64,000 bases of DNA from Desulfobulbus rhabdoformis (GCF_016919065.1 NZ_JAFFQA010000006.1:1-64000); one strand, 5' to 3'; counted from the first letter of the stretch, positions 8,883-17,955 are shown. A program made the numbers and translations. Notes: generated by a model not told the origin, from the letters alone.

Positions 8883-9213
8883 TTGCTACTAGGCAATCTC
8901 TCCCCCAGCGGTGGGGATTTTAGGGACAGAATACGACTTTTTATCAATAACATTCTGCGGGAAAGCCCCAGATGTTCGCGTTCAGAGTCAATTCTGCTCC
9001 TGTAGTTCGTGACTCTCGGCTATTTCAAAATCTGAATCAACTGGCCGACTGTACTTCAAAAATATTCACCTGAGCACGATTTTTGTGGTACTCCTTTTCC
9101 GACAGTTTTATAGGGAGAGGTGGTCAGTTATTAAAATTAAACATATTCACCGGATAGAGTCTTGCTGAGTTTTTTAAAGACGTATCTCTAACCATGGAAG
9201 GGGGCTTAAAGCT
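8883..9213. other. Intergenic stretch
   Basis: About 330 bp with no supported gene, terminator or repeat. The last 20 bases contain GGAAGGGGGC, the likely ribosome binding site of the next gene. Confidence 0.4.
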
Positions 9214-9621
9214 ATGAGCGCAACCATACAGGAGTTGGAAGAATTTATTACAGACTGGAAAGCCACGGAAGAGGGGAATAAAGACGGATTTATTTGTTTA
9301 AAAGAGCAGTTAAGTGCACAGGCAAAAGGGGTGATGGAATTTCACCCACGACCAGGCGTTACCTATTCCCTGCGTGGTACGGTTCCTGGCAATGAGCGGT
9401 CGTTGTATGTCATGGTCGATGTGATCGAAGATGAGCCTCGCTGGCTCTCTGTCTGTTTTTTTGGGGATATGATTAGCGATCCGCAGGAGCTTGGCTCCTT
9501 TGTACCTGGAGGTCTTTTAGGGAACGATGCCGTCTGTTTTGATCTTGAGGAATGCAGTGAAGAGCAGTTGCAATATGTGGCAGCTCGAATTGATGAGGCC
9601 TATGCGAGTGCTGTGAAATAA
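9214..9621 (+). CDS. Conserved-looking cytoplasmic protein, unknown function
   Basis: The gene encodes 135 residues with no signal peptide or membrane segment. It is acidic, with a predicted alpha/beta layout: an N-terminal helix (IQELEEFITDW), central strands (GVTYSLRGTV, LYVMVDVI, RWLSVCFFG) and a C-terminal helix (EEQLQYVAARIDEAY). The ATG at 9214 follows a strong purine-rich ribosome site (GGAAGGGGGC) at about 10 bp. I do not recognise the family and see no catalytic motif. It faces the leftward phosphodiesterase gene, with a hairpin between the two stops. Confidence 0.7.
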   Translation: MSATIQELEEFITDWKATEEGNKDGFICLKEQLSAQAKGVMEFHPRPGVTYSLRGTVPGNERSLYVMVDVIEDEPRWLSVCFFGDMISDPQELGSFVPGGLLGNDAVCFDLEECSEEQLQYVAARIDEAYASAVK

Positions 9622-9628
9622 CGAATGA

Positions 9629-9706
9629 GTGTCCATCCTGAAACGGTCTTTTCGGATTCGGGGGTTATCTGAACTTGAACCAAAATCCCCATTTCAGAAC
9701 GGACAC
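9629..9706. terminator. Long imperfect hairpin between convergent genes
   Basis: Arms 9629-9643 (GTGTCCATCCTGAAA) and 9692-9706 (TTTCAGAACGGACAC) pair with two mismatches, and an inner GGGG/CCCC pair extends the structure. It fills the gap between the stops at 9621 (+) and 9713 (-), the usual place for a shared terminator. No clean T-run is present. Confidence 0.35.
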
Positions 9707-9712
9707 GGCGAA

Positions 9713-10429
9713 TTAATTGAGTTTTTTCCCTGCGCGAAACATGTCACCGTATGCTGGTGGAAGCTTACTTTTTCCCAGTGCATCAATGACGGCATCGATA
9801 TCATAAGGGCAACGGTAGTGTTTCACCTCTACGTTGCCTTTTTTTATTTTTAAAAGAGCGAAGGATGCCTGTGGGTTGCCATCAAACATGCGGCCAACAG
9901 AACCAGGATTAATAAAATGTACTCCCCCAATGTATTTATGATAGGGAGTGTGGGAATGGCCAGTGATAACGATTTCGCAGTGGGTTTTCTTGGCAAGCTC
10001 TTTAAAACGCTTATCCGGTGTATCGGCAAAAAGAAATTCTTCGTGTTCTGCAGGGCTGCCGTGATAGAGCCCGATGAAACTATGGCCGAGCCGCAGGAGT
10101 TTTTTCTTTTTCTGCTCAAGAAGGTAGGCCGCGTTTTCTTTGCTGAGTGCCTCCGCAGTGCTGGTATACATGATCCGTTTTTCTGGATTAGCCGGTTTTT
10201 TAAAATTTTTTCCTTTCAGGAGTTTGATCACTCTATCGTCGGTGTTGCCCCGGATGGTAAAGGCTTCATTATCACGTAACCAATCAAGCGTCTGATTGGG
10301 AAAGGGCGCATAAACAAGGCTATCGCCACAGTTGAGCACATAACTGATGGTATGTTTTGAGACCGCCTCGCTGACAGCAGCCAGCGCAGGATAATTGCCA
10401 TGAATGTCACTGATGAGCAAAATTTTCAT
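9713..10429 (-). CDS. Metallophosphoesterase, YfcE/MJ0936-type phosphodiesterase
   Basis: The product has 238 residues and all the metal-binding blocks of the calcineurin-like phosphoesterase fold: DIHGN near the start (D-x-H), NCGDSL (GD), RGNTDD (GN), TGHSHTP (GH-x-H), and then NPGSVG as in YfcE/MJ0936 proteins. Family members hydrolyse small phosphodiesters using two Mn or other divalent ions in the cytoplasm; the natural substrate is often unknown. It is somewhat longer than YfcE itself, with about 40 extra residues between the GN and GH blocks. The gene stands alone, convergent with the unknown gene at 9214 and separated from cls by a palindromic repeat. Confidence 0.88.
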   Translation of the reverse strand: MKILLISDIHGNYPALAAVSEAVSKHTISYVLNCGDSLVYAPFPNQTLDWLRDNEAFTIRGNTDDRVIKLLKGKNFKKPANPEKRIMYTSTAEALSKENAAYLLEQKKKKLLRLGHSFIGLYHGSPAEHEEFLFADTPDKRFKELAKKTHCEIVITGHSHTPYHKYIGGVHFINPGSVGRMFDGNPQASFALLKIKKGNVEVKHYRCPYDIDAVIDALGKSKLPPAYGDMFRAGKKLN

Positions 10430-10511
10430 AGAGAGTCACTGTAAACGAATAAAAATAATAATGCAGCCCGAATGTTTTGTTGCAGGGTCCCTGGCCCGAA
10501 TTCGAACGAAA

Positions 10512-10602
10512 GGGCATCTTGAATAATTGCTTTCTCTGCCAATCCCTCGGTGTCTGACGCTTACCTGTCCTTGATTGAACAATCTAATAATTCAAGACAC
10601 CC
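10512..10602 (-). repeat. Palindromic mobile repeat, copy A (short form)
   Basis: This 91-bp copy reads in reverse orientation: it begins GGGCATCTTGAATAATTGC on the + strand and ends in TAATTCAAGACACCC. It lacks the central AAAATTTTACCGC part present in longer copies. The right end coincides with the stop codon of cls (10602-10604), so a cls transcript would run straight into the inverted arms. Flanks are GAAA and TAAA, only a three-of-four match for the 4-bp duplications seen at other copies. Confidence 0.85.
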
Positions 10603-12062
10603 TAAAGTAAGGGACTCACCAACAATGCAGCATTTTCTAACAATCGCTCGCCAAAGGAGCGGTTAGTAAATTGATCGCCATCAAAACCAATGGTTTGCTG
10701 CAGATACTCTTGCTGCAGTTTACGGACCTGCCGAGTGAAGTCCTGGTTATACACAAAGAGTGTCATCTCAAAATTGAGCCAGAAGCTACGCATATCAAGA
10801 TTCACCGAACCAAAGAGGCAAAAATCACCATCAACGGTAATGGTTTTTGCGTGGAGTAATCCTCCGGTAAATGCACGGATATGCACACCTGCCTGCGTGA
10901 GGCCATCATAACGGGCACGACTGGCATAATGAACCAGTAATGAATCATTTTGCTGAGGAACGATAATCCACACCTGAACACCACGTTGTGCCGCTGATTG
11001 CAGGGCTGCGTTGAGGGCGTTATCAGGCACAAAATAGGGAGTGGTCAAGACAATTTCTTTCCTGGCGGCGTATATAGTTGTCAGCAGGAGATTGTGAATC
11101 GTATCTTCACCGTAGCCAGGGCCGGATGGGGCCAACTGGACCAGGGCTTCGCCTGTGTCTTCTACCGGATGCAATTCATCGGTAATACCACTTTTACTGA
11201 GTTGCTCTCCCTGTTCCAGTAACCAGTCAAAAAAGAAGGTCACCTGGAGAAGTTCTACCACGGGGCCGGTAACACGTACCATGACATCCACCCAGGCGCC
11301 CACTCCTGAATCCTGTTTAAAAAAACGTGGATCGACCAGATTTTGCGAACCTGTGTAGGCAATCGTTCCATCAATTACAGCAATTTTGCGGTGATTTCGT
11401 AAATCAATGCGCATGAACAGGGCTCGGATAAGTCCTGCAGGCAGGGCCTCTGTAATTTCCACACCTGCTCGCCGCAGCACTTTTGCCTGGCGGCTTCGCA
11501 AGAATTTTTTTGAGCCAATACTATCCAGTAACAGGCGGCAGCGGACTCCACGCCCACTTGCGGCTAAAAGTTCATTGAGCAGTAGATCAACCAACCCTCC
11601 CTTGCTCAAAATATAAAATTCAAGGGAGATATTGGCTTTGGCCTTGCGGATATCCTTAATGAGTAGGGAAAAAAATTGCGGGGCTGAGTCGAGGAGTTCC
11701 AGTTGGTTCCCCCCCATTGTGGGGATACCTGTGGTTGCATACACCTGATGGTTGAGTGGAAGGCGTTCCGGGTTCACACCGGACCAGTCGATCTGCGGAT
11801 GATGCATCAGGGTGGTTGACCATTGCCGGATCATGGGGCGGCCTGTAACCAGGCGAGCCGCCCTGCGCTCACCAAGTCGCGTTTCACCAAAGAGCAGGTA
11901 GGTTATTGCACCGGCAAAGGGGAGGAGTAATACGATCACCAGCCAGGCTATCGACACCGAGGGGGCGCGTTTGCGCATAATGACTCGTATCGACAGACCA
12001 ACACGGATGGCCAGGTCGATAAGAAAGATCGAGCTGGTCAGCCCCCAAGCAAAACTCCCCAT
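10602..12062 (-). CDS. cls: Cardiolipin synthase
   Basis: The product has 486 residues, the normal length for ClsA-type cardiolipin synthase, an inner-membrane enzyme that joins two phosphatidylglycerol molecules into cardiolipin and glycerol. Two membrane helices lie at the N-terminus (residues about 5-25 and 37-58, the second followed by LLFGETRLGERR). Two phospholipase D HxK motifs follow: HRKIAVIDG with GSQN after it, and HAKTITVDGD with GSVNLD after it. Both are intact. The ATG at 12062 is the natural start because the first helix begins within a few residues. No partner gene is adjacent; the 3' end abuts a palindromic repeat. Confidence 0.95.
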   Translation of the reverse strand: MGSFAWGLTSSIFLIDLAIRVGLSIRVIMRKRAPSVSIAWLVIVLLLPFAGAITYLLFGETRLGERRAARLVTGRPMIRQWSTTLMHHPQIDWSGVNPERLPLNHQVYATTGIPTMGGNQLELLDSAPQFFSLLIKDIRKAKANISLEFYILSKGGLVDLLLNELLAASGRGVRCRLLLDSIGSKKFLRSRQAKVLRRAGVEITEALPAGLIRALFMRIDLRNHRKIAVIDGTIAYTGSQNLVDPRFFKQDSGVGAWVDVMVRVTGPVVELLQVTFFFDWLLEQGEQLSKSGITDELHPVEDTGEALVQLAPSGPGYGEDTIHNLLLTTIYAARKEIVLTTPYFVPDNALNAALQSAAQRGVQVWIIVPQQNDSLLVHYASRARYDGLTQAGVHIRAFTGGLLHAKTITVDGDFCLFGSVNLDMRSFWLNFEMTLFVYNQDFTRQVRKLQQEYLQQTIGFDGDQFTNRSFGERLLENAALLVSPLL

Positions 12063-12453
12063 CTCTTAGTTACTCGAAAAAAACGAATAAAGAGGGATGG
12101 AGGGGCGAAGCGAGAACAGGTGTGAAAGGAAGCGGTGTCAATACAATCAATTCCAGGAATGAAGTTATTCAAGAAGGACGGCAAACCTAAAATTCCCATA
12201 AATCCGCACTTGGTCAAGGAAAATCCGCTTTCTTGGTGATCGGGCTTTCAATTTAAAGGCTATCTGGTAGAGTAGGGATAAATTTCTGCTATTAACTTGA
12301 GGGGTTGTTCCATTGTCACCGAGTGATATCTTTATGAGGTGGGGAGCTGGCCCTGAGGATGAAAAGTGGGGCCAATATTTTGTTGATATGAGCTCTTAGG
12401 GTAGAAATAGCTCGTTTATTTGCTCATTTATTTTTTTTACATGAGGACGTCTC
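12063..12453. other. Divergent intergenic region between cls and argJ
   Basis: About 390 bp separate the two divergent genes, so promoters for both should lie here. I see no well-conserved -35/-10 pair, repeat or riboswitch. A ribosome site (GAGGACG) precedes the argJ ATG. Confidence 0.4.
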
Positions 12454-13638
12454 ATGCAGGTTCAAGGTTTTAAAGCCGCTGCGGTTGCAGCAGGTATTCG
12501 GTATGCCGATCGGCTCGATCTGGGCATGATTTTTTCTACTACCCCAGCAGTTGCAGCCGGTGTCTTTACGATGAACACCGTTAAGGCAGCGCCAGTCTTG
12601 TTGGATCAACAACGTTTACTAACCGGCAAAGCACAGGCAGTCCTTGTTAACTCCGGTAATGCCAACGCATGTACGGGGCAACAGGGGATGGACCTGGCCG
12701 TGGCCACCGGATCCTTTGCCGCCAAAGCCCTGAATATTGACCCCGGCCTGGTTCAGATTGCCTCGACAGGGGTTATCGGTGAGCAGATTAAAGAAGAGCC
12801 CTTTGAGCGTGCCATGCCTGGGTTAGTCAAAGCGCTTTCAGCAGATGGGTTCGATGACCTGGCCAAGGCGATCATGACCACTGACCTGGTCCCCAAGATA
12901 GCAACCGCTACAATTGATGTTCTGGGAACAGAGGTCTCCCTTTTGGGCGTGGCTAAGGGGTCGGGTATGATCATGCCCAATATGGCGACTATGCTCGGGT
13001 TTATTGTCACCGATGTTGCCATTGAGCAGCCCTTACTTGATCAGTTGCTCAAAGTCGCTGTCGAACGAAGCTTCAATCGAATCACCGTTGATGGCGATAC
13101 ATCGACAAACGACATGGTGCTGGTCATGGCCAACGGTGCGGCCGGTAATACCGCTCTGAGTGATCCTAACTCAGAGGCGGTTCATGATTTTGCAGAAGCA
13201 CTCAATAGCATCTGTCTTGATCTTGCCCGCAAAATTGTTGTCGATGGTGAGGGCGCCACAAAATTTGTTACCATTCGCGTCACCGGCGCAGAGAGTGAGG
13301 CAAGCGCTGTACAAGCCGCGCGCACAATTGCCAACTCGGCACTTGTAAAAACAGCCTTTTTTGGTGAAGACGCCAACTGGGGGCGAATAATTGCTGCTCT
13401 TGGCCGTTCTGGCTGCTCTTTTCGCCAGGAAAATGTTGCCATCAGTTTTGATGCGGTACAACTGGTAAAACAAGGCCTCTTTATTGGAGGGGATTGCGAA
13501 GAGGAGGCCACAAAAGTCATGAAACAAAAAGCATTTGACGTCACTATCGATCTGGGTGAGGGGGAATGCTGCGGGGAGGTCTATACCTGTGATTTCTCCT
13601 ATGACTATGTCAAAATTAATGCAGATTATAGAAGCTGA
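12454..13638 (+). CDS. argJ: Bifunctional ornithine acetyltransferase / N-acetylglutamate synthase
   Basis: The product has 394 residues. ArgJ moves the acetyl group from N-acetylornithine to glutamate (cyclic arginine pathway) and in bifunctional forms also makes N-acetylglutamate from acetyl-CoA. The precursor cuts itself before a threonine; the site is seen here as MPNMATMLGF, with the preceding KGSGMI block. Other hallmarks are NSGNANACTG near residue 67, TVDGDTSTND near residue 210, KIVVDGEGATK and the ending FSYDYVKINADYRS. GAGGACG lies 8 bp before the ATG. The next gene starts only 9 bp after the stop, so argJ probably leads an operon with the CHAD, ParA and SixA genes, although these have no obvious tie to arginine. 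Confidence 0.96.
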   Translation: MQVQGFKAAAVAAGIRYADRLDLGMIFSTTPAVAAGVFTMNTVKAAPVLLDQQRLLTGKAQAVLVNSGNANACTGQQGMDLAVATGSFAAKALNIDPGLVQIASTGVIGEQIKEEPFERAMPGLVKALSADGFDDLAKAIMTTDLVPKIATATIDVLGTEVSLLGVAKGSGMIMPNMATMLGFIVTDVAIEQPLLDQLLKVAVERSFNRITVDGDTSTNDMVLVMANGAAGNTALSDPNSEAVHDFAEALNSICLDLARKIVVDGEGATKFVTIRVTGAESEASAVQAARTIANSALVKTAFFGEDANWGRIIAALGRSGCSFRQENVAISFDAVQLVKQGLFIGGDCEEEATKVMKQKAFDVTIDLGEGECCGEVYTCDFSYDYVKINADYRS

Positions 13639-13647
13639 GAGCGTTTT

Positions 13648-15207
13648 ATGAATCCAAACTCCCCAGAAACCTGGTTGATTCCGGAGGACCTTCATATTGA
13701 CGATCTGTTTGCATCGCTCAAGGAAAAATTCGCCCTTGATGTGCTGCCTGAGTATTCCGCAAAGATCGAATATGTCGATACCTTTGACTGGGAGCTTTAC
13801 CGGGAAAAATATCTTCTGCATAACAATGCTGGGTCCTGGAGCCTTTATCATGAAAATACGTGCAGTCTGACGCTTGAGAAAGGCGGTCCTAAACTTGATT
13901 CTCCATGCTTTAGTTCCGACTTTCCTCCTGGTCCGCTGCGTGATGTTTTGACGCCAATTCTGGGGATTCGTTGCCTACTCCCTGTTGCCACAGTCCTGCT
14001 CGCAGGTCAGGAGATCCGCCTTTTAAACAGAGACGAAAAAACAGTTGTGCGGCTGATTATCGAGAGGCAGCAACCTGAGGGACAGGCATACAGCTATCGG
14101 TTAGTGCGCCTTGTAGCCGTTCGGGGATATGATAAAGAACTGAGTGCAGCGCAAGAGATACTCGAAGAAAATGGTATAGTTGAAGTCGTCTCTGCTCTCA
14201 TTGGTTTTGAGGAAGCCTGCCGTTGTGGAGGACGCTATCCCCTGGATTACAGCTCAAAATTTCAAATACAGTTGAGTCCCAGGAGTACGGCCCGAGAGGC
14301 CATCGGCTCCATCTATCTGGAACTTCTAGATAATATGCGGATCAATATTCCAGGAGTGATGGCCGATTGGGATATTGAATTTCTCCATGATCTGCGGGTG
14401 GCGATTCGGCGAACCCGTTCTGGCCTGAGTTTGGTCAAGCAAGTCTTGCCTGATGCTCTTGTGAGCCGCTTTAAAAAAGAATTTGCCGCATTGGGAAGTG
14501 TTACCGGTCCTACGCGCGATTTGGATGTCTATCTCAAAGATCGCCAAAAATATCTTGATAGGCTGCCTCCGGCGTTGCAACCTGGACTCGAGCTCTTTTT
14601 TGATCAGTTGGCCAAGAAACGTCAGGCTGAACAAAAGAAACTGGTCCGCCATCTTCGAACCAAAAAAATCTCCATTTTGTTTGACGATTGGCAACGCAGT
14701 ATAGAACAGGAAGAGTTGCATCCCGCACCAAAAGCTCAGATGCCGGTGCTCTCTGTGGCCAACCCAATTATTTTTAAGCATTATAAACGGGTTCTCAAAA
14801 CAGGGTTGTCTGTCGATCGAACCTCACCAGATGACGATGTCCATGCGTTACGGATTCAATGTAAAAAACTCCGATATTCCATGGAGTTTTTCGCGAGCCT
14901 TTATCCGAAAAAAGAATTGCAGGTCGTGATTAAACACTTGAAAAAGCTTCAAGATATTCTTGGCATTTTTAATGATCTCTATGTGCAGCAGACCATGGTC
15001 CTGGAGACCTTGGGAGCCTTGAACCAGGAGCGACCCACCAAAACAAATCTTTCAATCTCTGCAAGCCTTGGCGGACTGTTGCAAAGTTTGTATCAGGAAC
15101 AGGAGGAAGTGCGATATCATTTTAAGGAAGCCTTTATCCAGTTCACCGATGAGGAAACAACGACCCTTTGCCATCAACTCTTCAAGAAAAAGCAGGTGTC
15201 GAAATGA
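13648..15207 (+). CDS. CHAD-domain protein with degenerate CYTH-like N-terminus
   Basis: The product has 519 residues. Residues about 210-500 form a CHAD domain: conserved histidine and basic helices in FLHDLRVAIRRTRS, then GPTRDLDVYL, and in the second half VHALRIQCKKLRYSMEFF and LKKLQDILGIFND. CHAD domains are helical bundles that bind inorganic polyphosphate through these basic faces. The N-terminal 200 residues recall a CYTH (triphosphate tunnel) domain, for example YVDTFDWELYREKYLL, but the ExExK start motif is missing, so enzyme activity is doubtful. The stop overlaps the parA start (ATGA), indicating translational coupling. Together with SixA this suggests a polyphosphate-related unit. 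Confidence 0.88.
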   Translation: MNPNSPETWLIPEDLHIDDLFASLKEKFALDVLPEYSAKIEYVDTFDWELYREKYLLHNNAGSWSLYHENTCSLTLEKGGPKLDSPCFSSDFPPGPLRDVLTPILGIRCLLPVATVLLAGQEIRLLNRDEKTVVRLIIERQQPEGQAYSYRLVRLVAVRGYDKELSAAQEILEENGIVEVVSALIGFEEACRCGGRYPLDYSSKFQIQLSPRSTAREAIGSIYLELLDNMRINIPGVMADWDIEFLHDLRVAIRRTRSGLSLVKQVLPDALVSRFKKEFAALGSVTGPTRDLDVYLKDRQKYLDRLPPALQPGLELFFDQLAKKRQAEQKKLVRHLRTKKISILFDDWQRSIEQEELHPAPKAQMPVLSVANPIIFKHYKRVLKTGLSVDRTSPDDDVHALRIQCKKLRYSMEFFASLYPKKELQVVIKHLKKLQDILGIFNDLYVQQTMVLETLGALNQERPTKTNLSISASLGGLLQSLYQEQEEVRYHFKEAFIQFTDEETTTLCHQLFKKKQVSK

Positions 15208-15947
15208 GTATACTTGCCGTATATAATATTAAAGGTGGCGTCGGGAAAACCGCCACCTCTGTTAACCTGGCGTACCTGGCCTCGATTCAGCGAAAGACCC
15301 TGCTCATTGATATGGATCCACAGGGATCGGCTTCCTACTACTTCCGTATCCGTTCACCGGAAAAATTTGGCACCAAGAAACTGCTCAAAGGCGGCAAACA
15401 TATAGAAAGAAATATTCGGGGGACTGATTTTCCCAATCTGGATATGCTGCCCGCCGATTTCTCTTACCGCAATATCGATATAGCGCTGGACGACTGCAAA
15501 AAATCCCAGACTCGGGTCAAAAAAATTTTGGAACCCTTAGAAGAGGAGTATGAGCAGATAATCCTTGACTGCCCCCCGAATCTGACACTGCTTTCTGAGA
15601 ATATTTTCTATGCAGCCGACCAGATTCTGGTCCCTGCTATACCCACCACACTTTCCATCCTCTCTTCGGAGCAACTCTACGCCTTTTTGGATGAAATTGG
15701 TCTTGGCCACGATAAAGTACGTATCTTTTTCTCCATGGTTGAGAAGCGCAAGCGGCTGCACACCGAGGTTATCCAGTCCATGCAGGGGAAGCCAGGTGTG
15801 CTGACTTCCAGCATACCGTATTTGACCGATGTTGAACGGATGGGGGTTTACCGCATGCCTGTTACCGCGAGCCATCCCAATGCAACAGCCTCAAGAGCCT
15901 ATCAGCAACTCTGGGACGAAATTCAGGACGACGTACAGGCACAATGA
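15204..15947 (+). CDS. ParA/MinD-type ATPase
   Basis: The product has 247 residues from the ATG at 15204, which overlaps the CHAD stop by ATGA. It has the deviant Walker A KGGVGKTAT, with the signature lysine of ParA/MinD ATPases, then LLIDMDPQG (A') and IILDCPPNL (Walker B). There is no N-terminal DNA-binding extension, as in orphan ParA proteins that position cargo rather than plasmids, and no parB gene is adjacent. These ATPases dimerise with ATP on the nucleoid or membrane and carry a partner protein. The coupled CHAD protein upstream is the obvious candidate partner, which is inference. The stop overlaps the sixA start by ATGA. Confidence 0.92.
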   Translation: MSILAVYNIKGGVGKTATSVNLAYLASIQRKTLLIDMDPQGSASYYFRIRSPEKFGTKKLLKGGKHIERNIRGTDFPNLDMLPADFSYRNIDIALDDCKKSQTRVKKILEPLEEEYEQIILDCPPNLTLLSENIFYAADQILVPAIPTTLSILSSEQLYAFLDEIGLGHDKVRIFFSMVEKRKRLHTEVIQSMQGKPGVLTSSIPYLTDVERMGVYRMPVTASHPNATASRAYQQLWDEIQDDVQAQ

Positions 15948-16444
15948 AACGGCTGCTTATCTGTCGTCATGCCAAATCAAGCTGGAAGGACCGGAGTGTA
16001 AACGACTTTGACCGGCCCTTGAACAAACGAGGCAAGCACGATGCGCCAATCATAGGGCAGCGTCTACGTATTCATGGTCTGGTGCCTGATCTGATTCTTT
16101 CAAGCCCGGCCCAGCGAGCCCTAACCACTGCCCTGACCTATGCGCAGGAACTCGGGTATCCGCAGGAGAAAATAGCCACCAACCAAAGTCAATACGCAGC
16201 AAGTGTTGCCCGTTTACTCGCGCTCATCCAGGAAACCGAGGCCTCGGTGGTCACCCTGATGATGGTGGGGCACAATCCGGAAAGCACCATGCTTGCCAAC
16301 TTCCTTTCAGGATTACGTATCGAAAACATCCCCACCTCGGGTGTTGTCGCTCTGGAGTTTGCAATCCAGTCGTGGAAAGAGATTCAGGGGGCAGAGGGAC
16401 GTCTTCTGGAGTTTGAATATCCTAAAAAGCAATCCACAGTGTAA
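15944..16444 (+). CDS. sixA: Phosphohistidine phosphatase SixA
   Basis: The product has 166 residues. It opens with the histidine-phosphatase motif LLICRHAKSSW (RHA, the catalytic histidine) and has DFDRPLNKRGK, SSPAQRALTTA and the second catalytic histidine in MMVGHNPE, as in SixA. SixA removes phosphate from histidine residues on phosphotransfer proteins, and family relatives often lie beside CHAD or polyphosphate genes. Start and stop show it is the last gene of the coupled CHAD-parA-sixA run (ATGA overlap at 15944). The length fits the family. Confidence 0.92.
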   Translation: MKRLLICRHAKSSWKDRSVNDFDRPLNKRGKHDAPIIGQRLRIHGLVPDLILSSPAQRALTTALTYAQELGYPQEKIATNQSQYAASVARLLALIQETEASVVTLMMVGHNPESTMLANFLSGLRIENIPTSGVVALEFAIQSWKEIQGAEGRLLEFEYPKKQSTV

Positions 16445-16457
16445 GAATCATCCAATT

Positions 16458-16646
16458 ATGCCAGTGAAACCCACAGGGCAGGTGCCGAACTGTATGCTCT
16501 GTAAACATTTTTTCATCACCTATGAACCAGCACGTCCTCGAGGTTGTCGAGCCTACGGGTTTAAAAGCAGTGCCATGCCCTCACAGGTCGTTCTCTCCAG
16601 CTCGGGTTCTCCCTGTCAATTTTTTACCCCCCGATCCAAAAACTGA
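16458..16646 (+). CDS. Small cysteine-rich protein, possible zinc binder
   Basis: The gene encodes 62 residues from the ATG at 16458. It has CMLCKHFFITYEPARPRGC, a CxxC pair plus a further cysteine, then YGFKSSAMPS and SGSPCQFF. I recall small proteins of this pattern (CxxC, aromatic, P.GC.A..FK, MPS, SG..C) in many deltaproteobacteria, sometimes mislabelled as uracil-DNA glycosylase. The four cysteines could bind one zinc. It lies 13 bp after sixA and 2 bp before avtA, so it is likely co-transcribed. Function is unknown. Confidence 0.7.
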   Translation: MPVKPTGQVPNCMLCKHFFITYEPARPRGCRAYGFKSSAMPSQVVLSSSGSPCQFFTPRSKN

Positions 16647-16648
16647 AT

Positions 16649-17941
16649 ATGAAGCTCTCTGCCTTTGGTGAAAAATTCTCCGCAGGTGCCGGTATCCTTT
16701 CGCTCATGGATGACCTGGGGCGTGCCGTGGCTGATCCCCAAGCGATTTTGATGGGGGGAGGAAACCCTGGGTATATAGAAGAGATAGGGAAGGTCATGCG
16801 GCAACGATTGCAGACCATGATCGATGATGAGCAAATTTTTAAAAAGCTCATTGGATTGTATGATCCCCCACAGGGGGATTCCGGTTTTTGCCGTGCTTTG
16901 GCACAGCTGCTGCGTGAGCAGTATGGCTGGCCCATCACAGAGGAGAACATTTGCCTCACCAGTGGCAGCCAATCTGCTTTTTTTCTGTTGTTCAATCTTT
17001 TTGGTGGCAAAACAAGCACAGGTGAGTACCGAAAAATACTGCTGCCCATGGCGCCTGAATACATTGGCTATGCCGATTTAGGAGTTGAAGAAGATCTTTT
17101 CACCTCGGTACGACCAAAGATCGAAGAGATAGACGAACATACTTTCAAGTATCGAGTCGATTTCGACGAAATTGAGATTGGTCCGGATATTGGTGCTCTT
17201 TGCGTATCAAGGCCAACAAACCCCACTGGAAATGTACTAACCGATGCGGAAATTGATGAACTCTCCCACCTCGCCACCCTGCATGATATTCCTTTAATCA
17301 TTGATAATGCCTACGGGCTCCCCTTTCCCTCAATGATGTACACCGAGGCAAAGCCGGTCTGGAATGAGCAACTCATCCTCTGCATGTCGCTCTCAAAATT
17401 TGGCCTGCCTGCTGCCCGCACAGGAATCATTATAGCCGACAAAGAGATCATCCGTCGGGTTGCCAGTGCCAATGCAGTTATCAACCTGTCCACGGCAAGC
17501 TTTGGAGCCATGTTGGCAACTGAGATTGTCGCCAGCGGAAAGATTATTCAACTCTCCCAGGAGATCGTCCGCCCCTTCTATCAGAAGAAGATGGAATGGA
17601 CACGCAAGTGTATAGCCAATGAATTTTATAACTTTCCGTATAAAATTCATGTGGCCGAGGGAGCAATGTTCCTCTGGGCCTGGTTTCCCGGGCTTCCGAT
17701 TACCAGTCGCCAGCTTTATGAACGGTTGAAAGAGCGCGGGGTCGTCGTGGTCTCCGGAGATTATTTTTTCCCAGGATTAGAACCAGGCTGGCAACACACC
17801 CAGGAGTGTCTGCGGATTACTTATGCCCAGGATGATGCGTCCCTTGCCCGAGGCATCCGTCTCATTGGCGACGAACTCCGGGCTGTGTATGCCCAAACTC
17901 AAATGAACTCATACCCCCTGAAAGAACAATTTCTTCAATAA
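16649..17941 (+). CDS. avtA: Valine--pyruvate aminotransferase
   Basis: The product has 430 residues and follows E. coli AvtA along most of its length. Examples are FGEKFSAGAGILSLMDDL, MGGGNPGYI, DPPQGDSGFC, LTSGSQSAFFLLFNLF, APEYIGYADLG, RPTNPTGNV, DNAYGLPFP and SLSKFGLPAARTG, whose lysine forms the Schiff base with pyridoxal phosphate. AvtA exchanges amino groups between valine, alanine and their keto acids in the cytoplasm. The ATG is 2 bp after the preceding stop, so translation is probably coupled. The next gene (DUF4177-like) starts 14 bp after the stop. Confidence 0.93.
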   Translation: MKLSAFGEKFSAGAGILSLMDDLGRAVADPQAILMGGGNPGYIEEIGKVMRQRLQTMIDDEQIFKKLIGLYDPPQGDSGFCRALAQLLREQYGWPITEENICLTSGSQSAFFLLFNLFGGKTSTGEYRKILLPMAPEYIGYADLGVEEDLFTSVRPKIEEIDEHTFKYRVDFDEIEIGPDIGALCVSRPTNPTGNVLTDAEIDELSHLATLHDIPLIIDNAYGLPFPSMMYTEAKPVWNEQLILCMSLSKFGLPAARTGIIIADKEIIRRVASANAVINLSTASFGAMLATEIVASGKIIQLSQEIVRPFYQKKMEWTRKCIANEFYNFPYKIHVAEGAMFLWAWFPGLPITSRQLYERLKERGVVVVSGDYFFPGLEPGWQHTQECLRITYAQDDASLARGIRLIGDELRAVYAQTQMNSYPLKEQFLQ

Positions 17942-17955
17942 ACGGAGAGGCTGTG

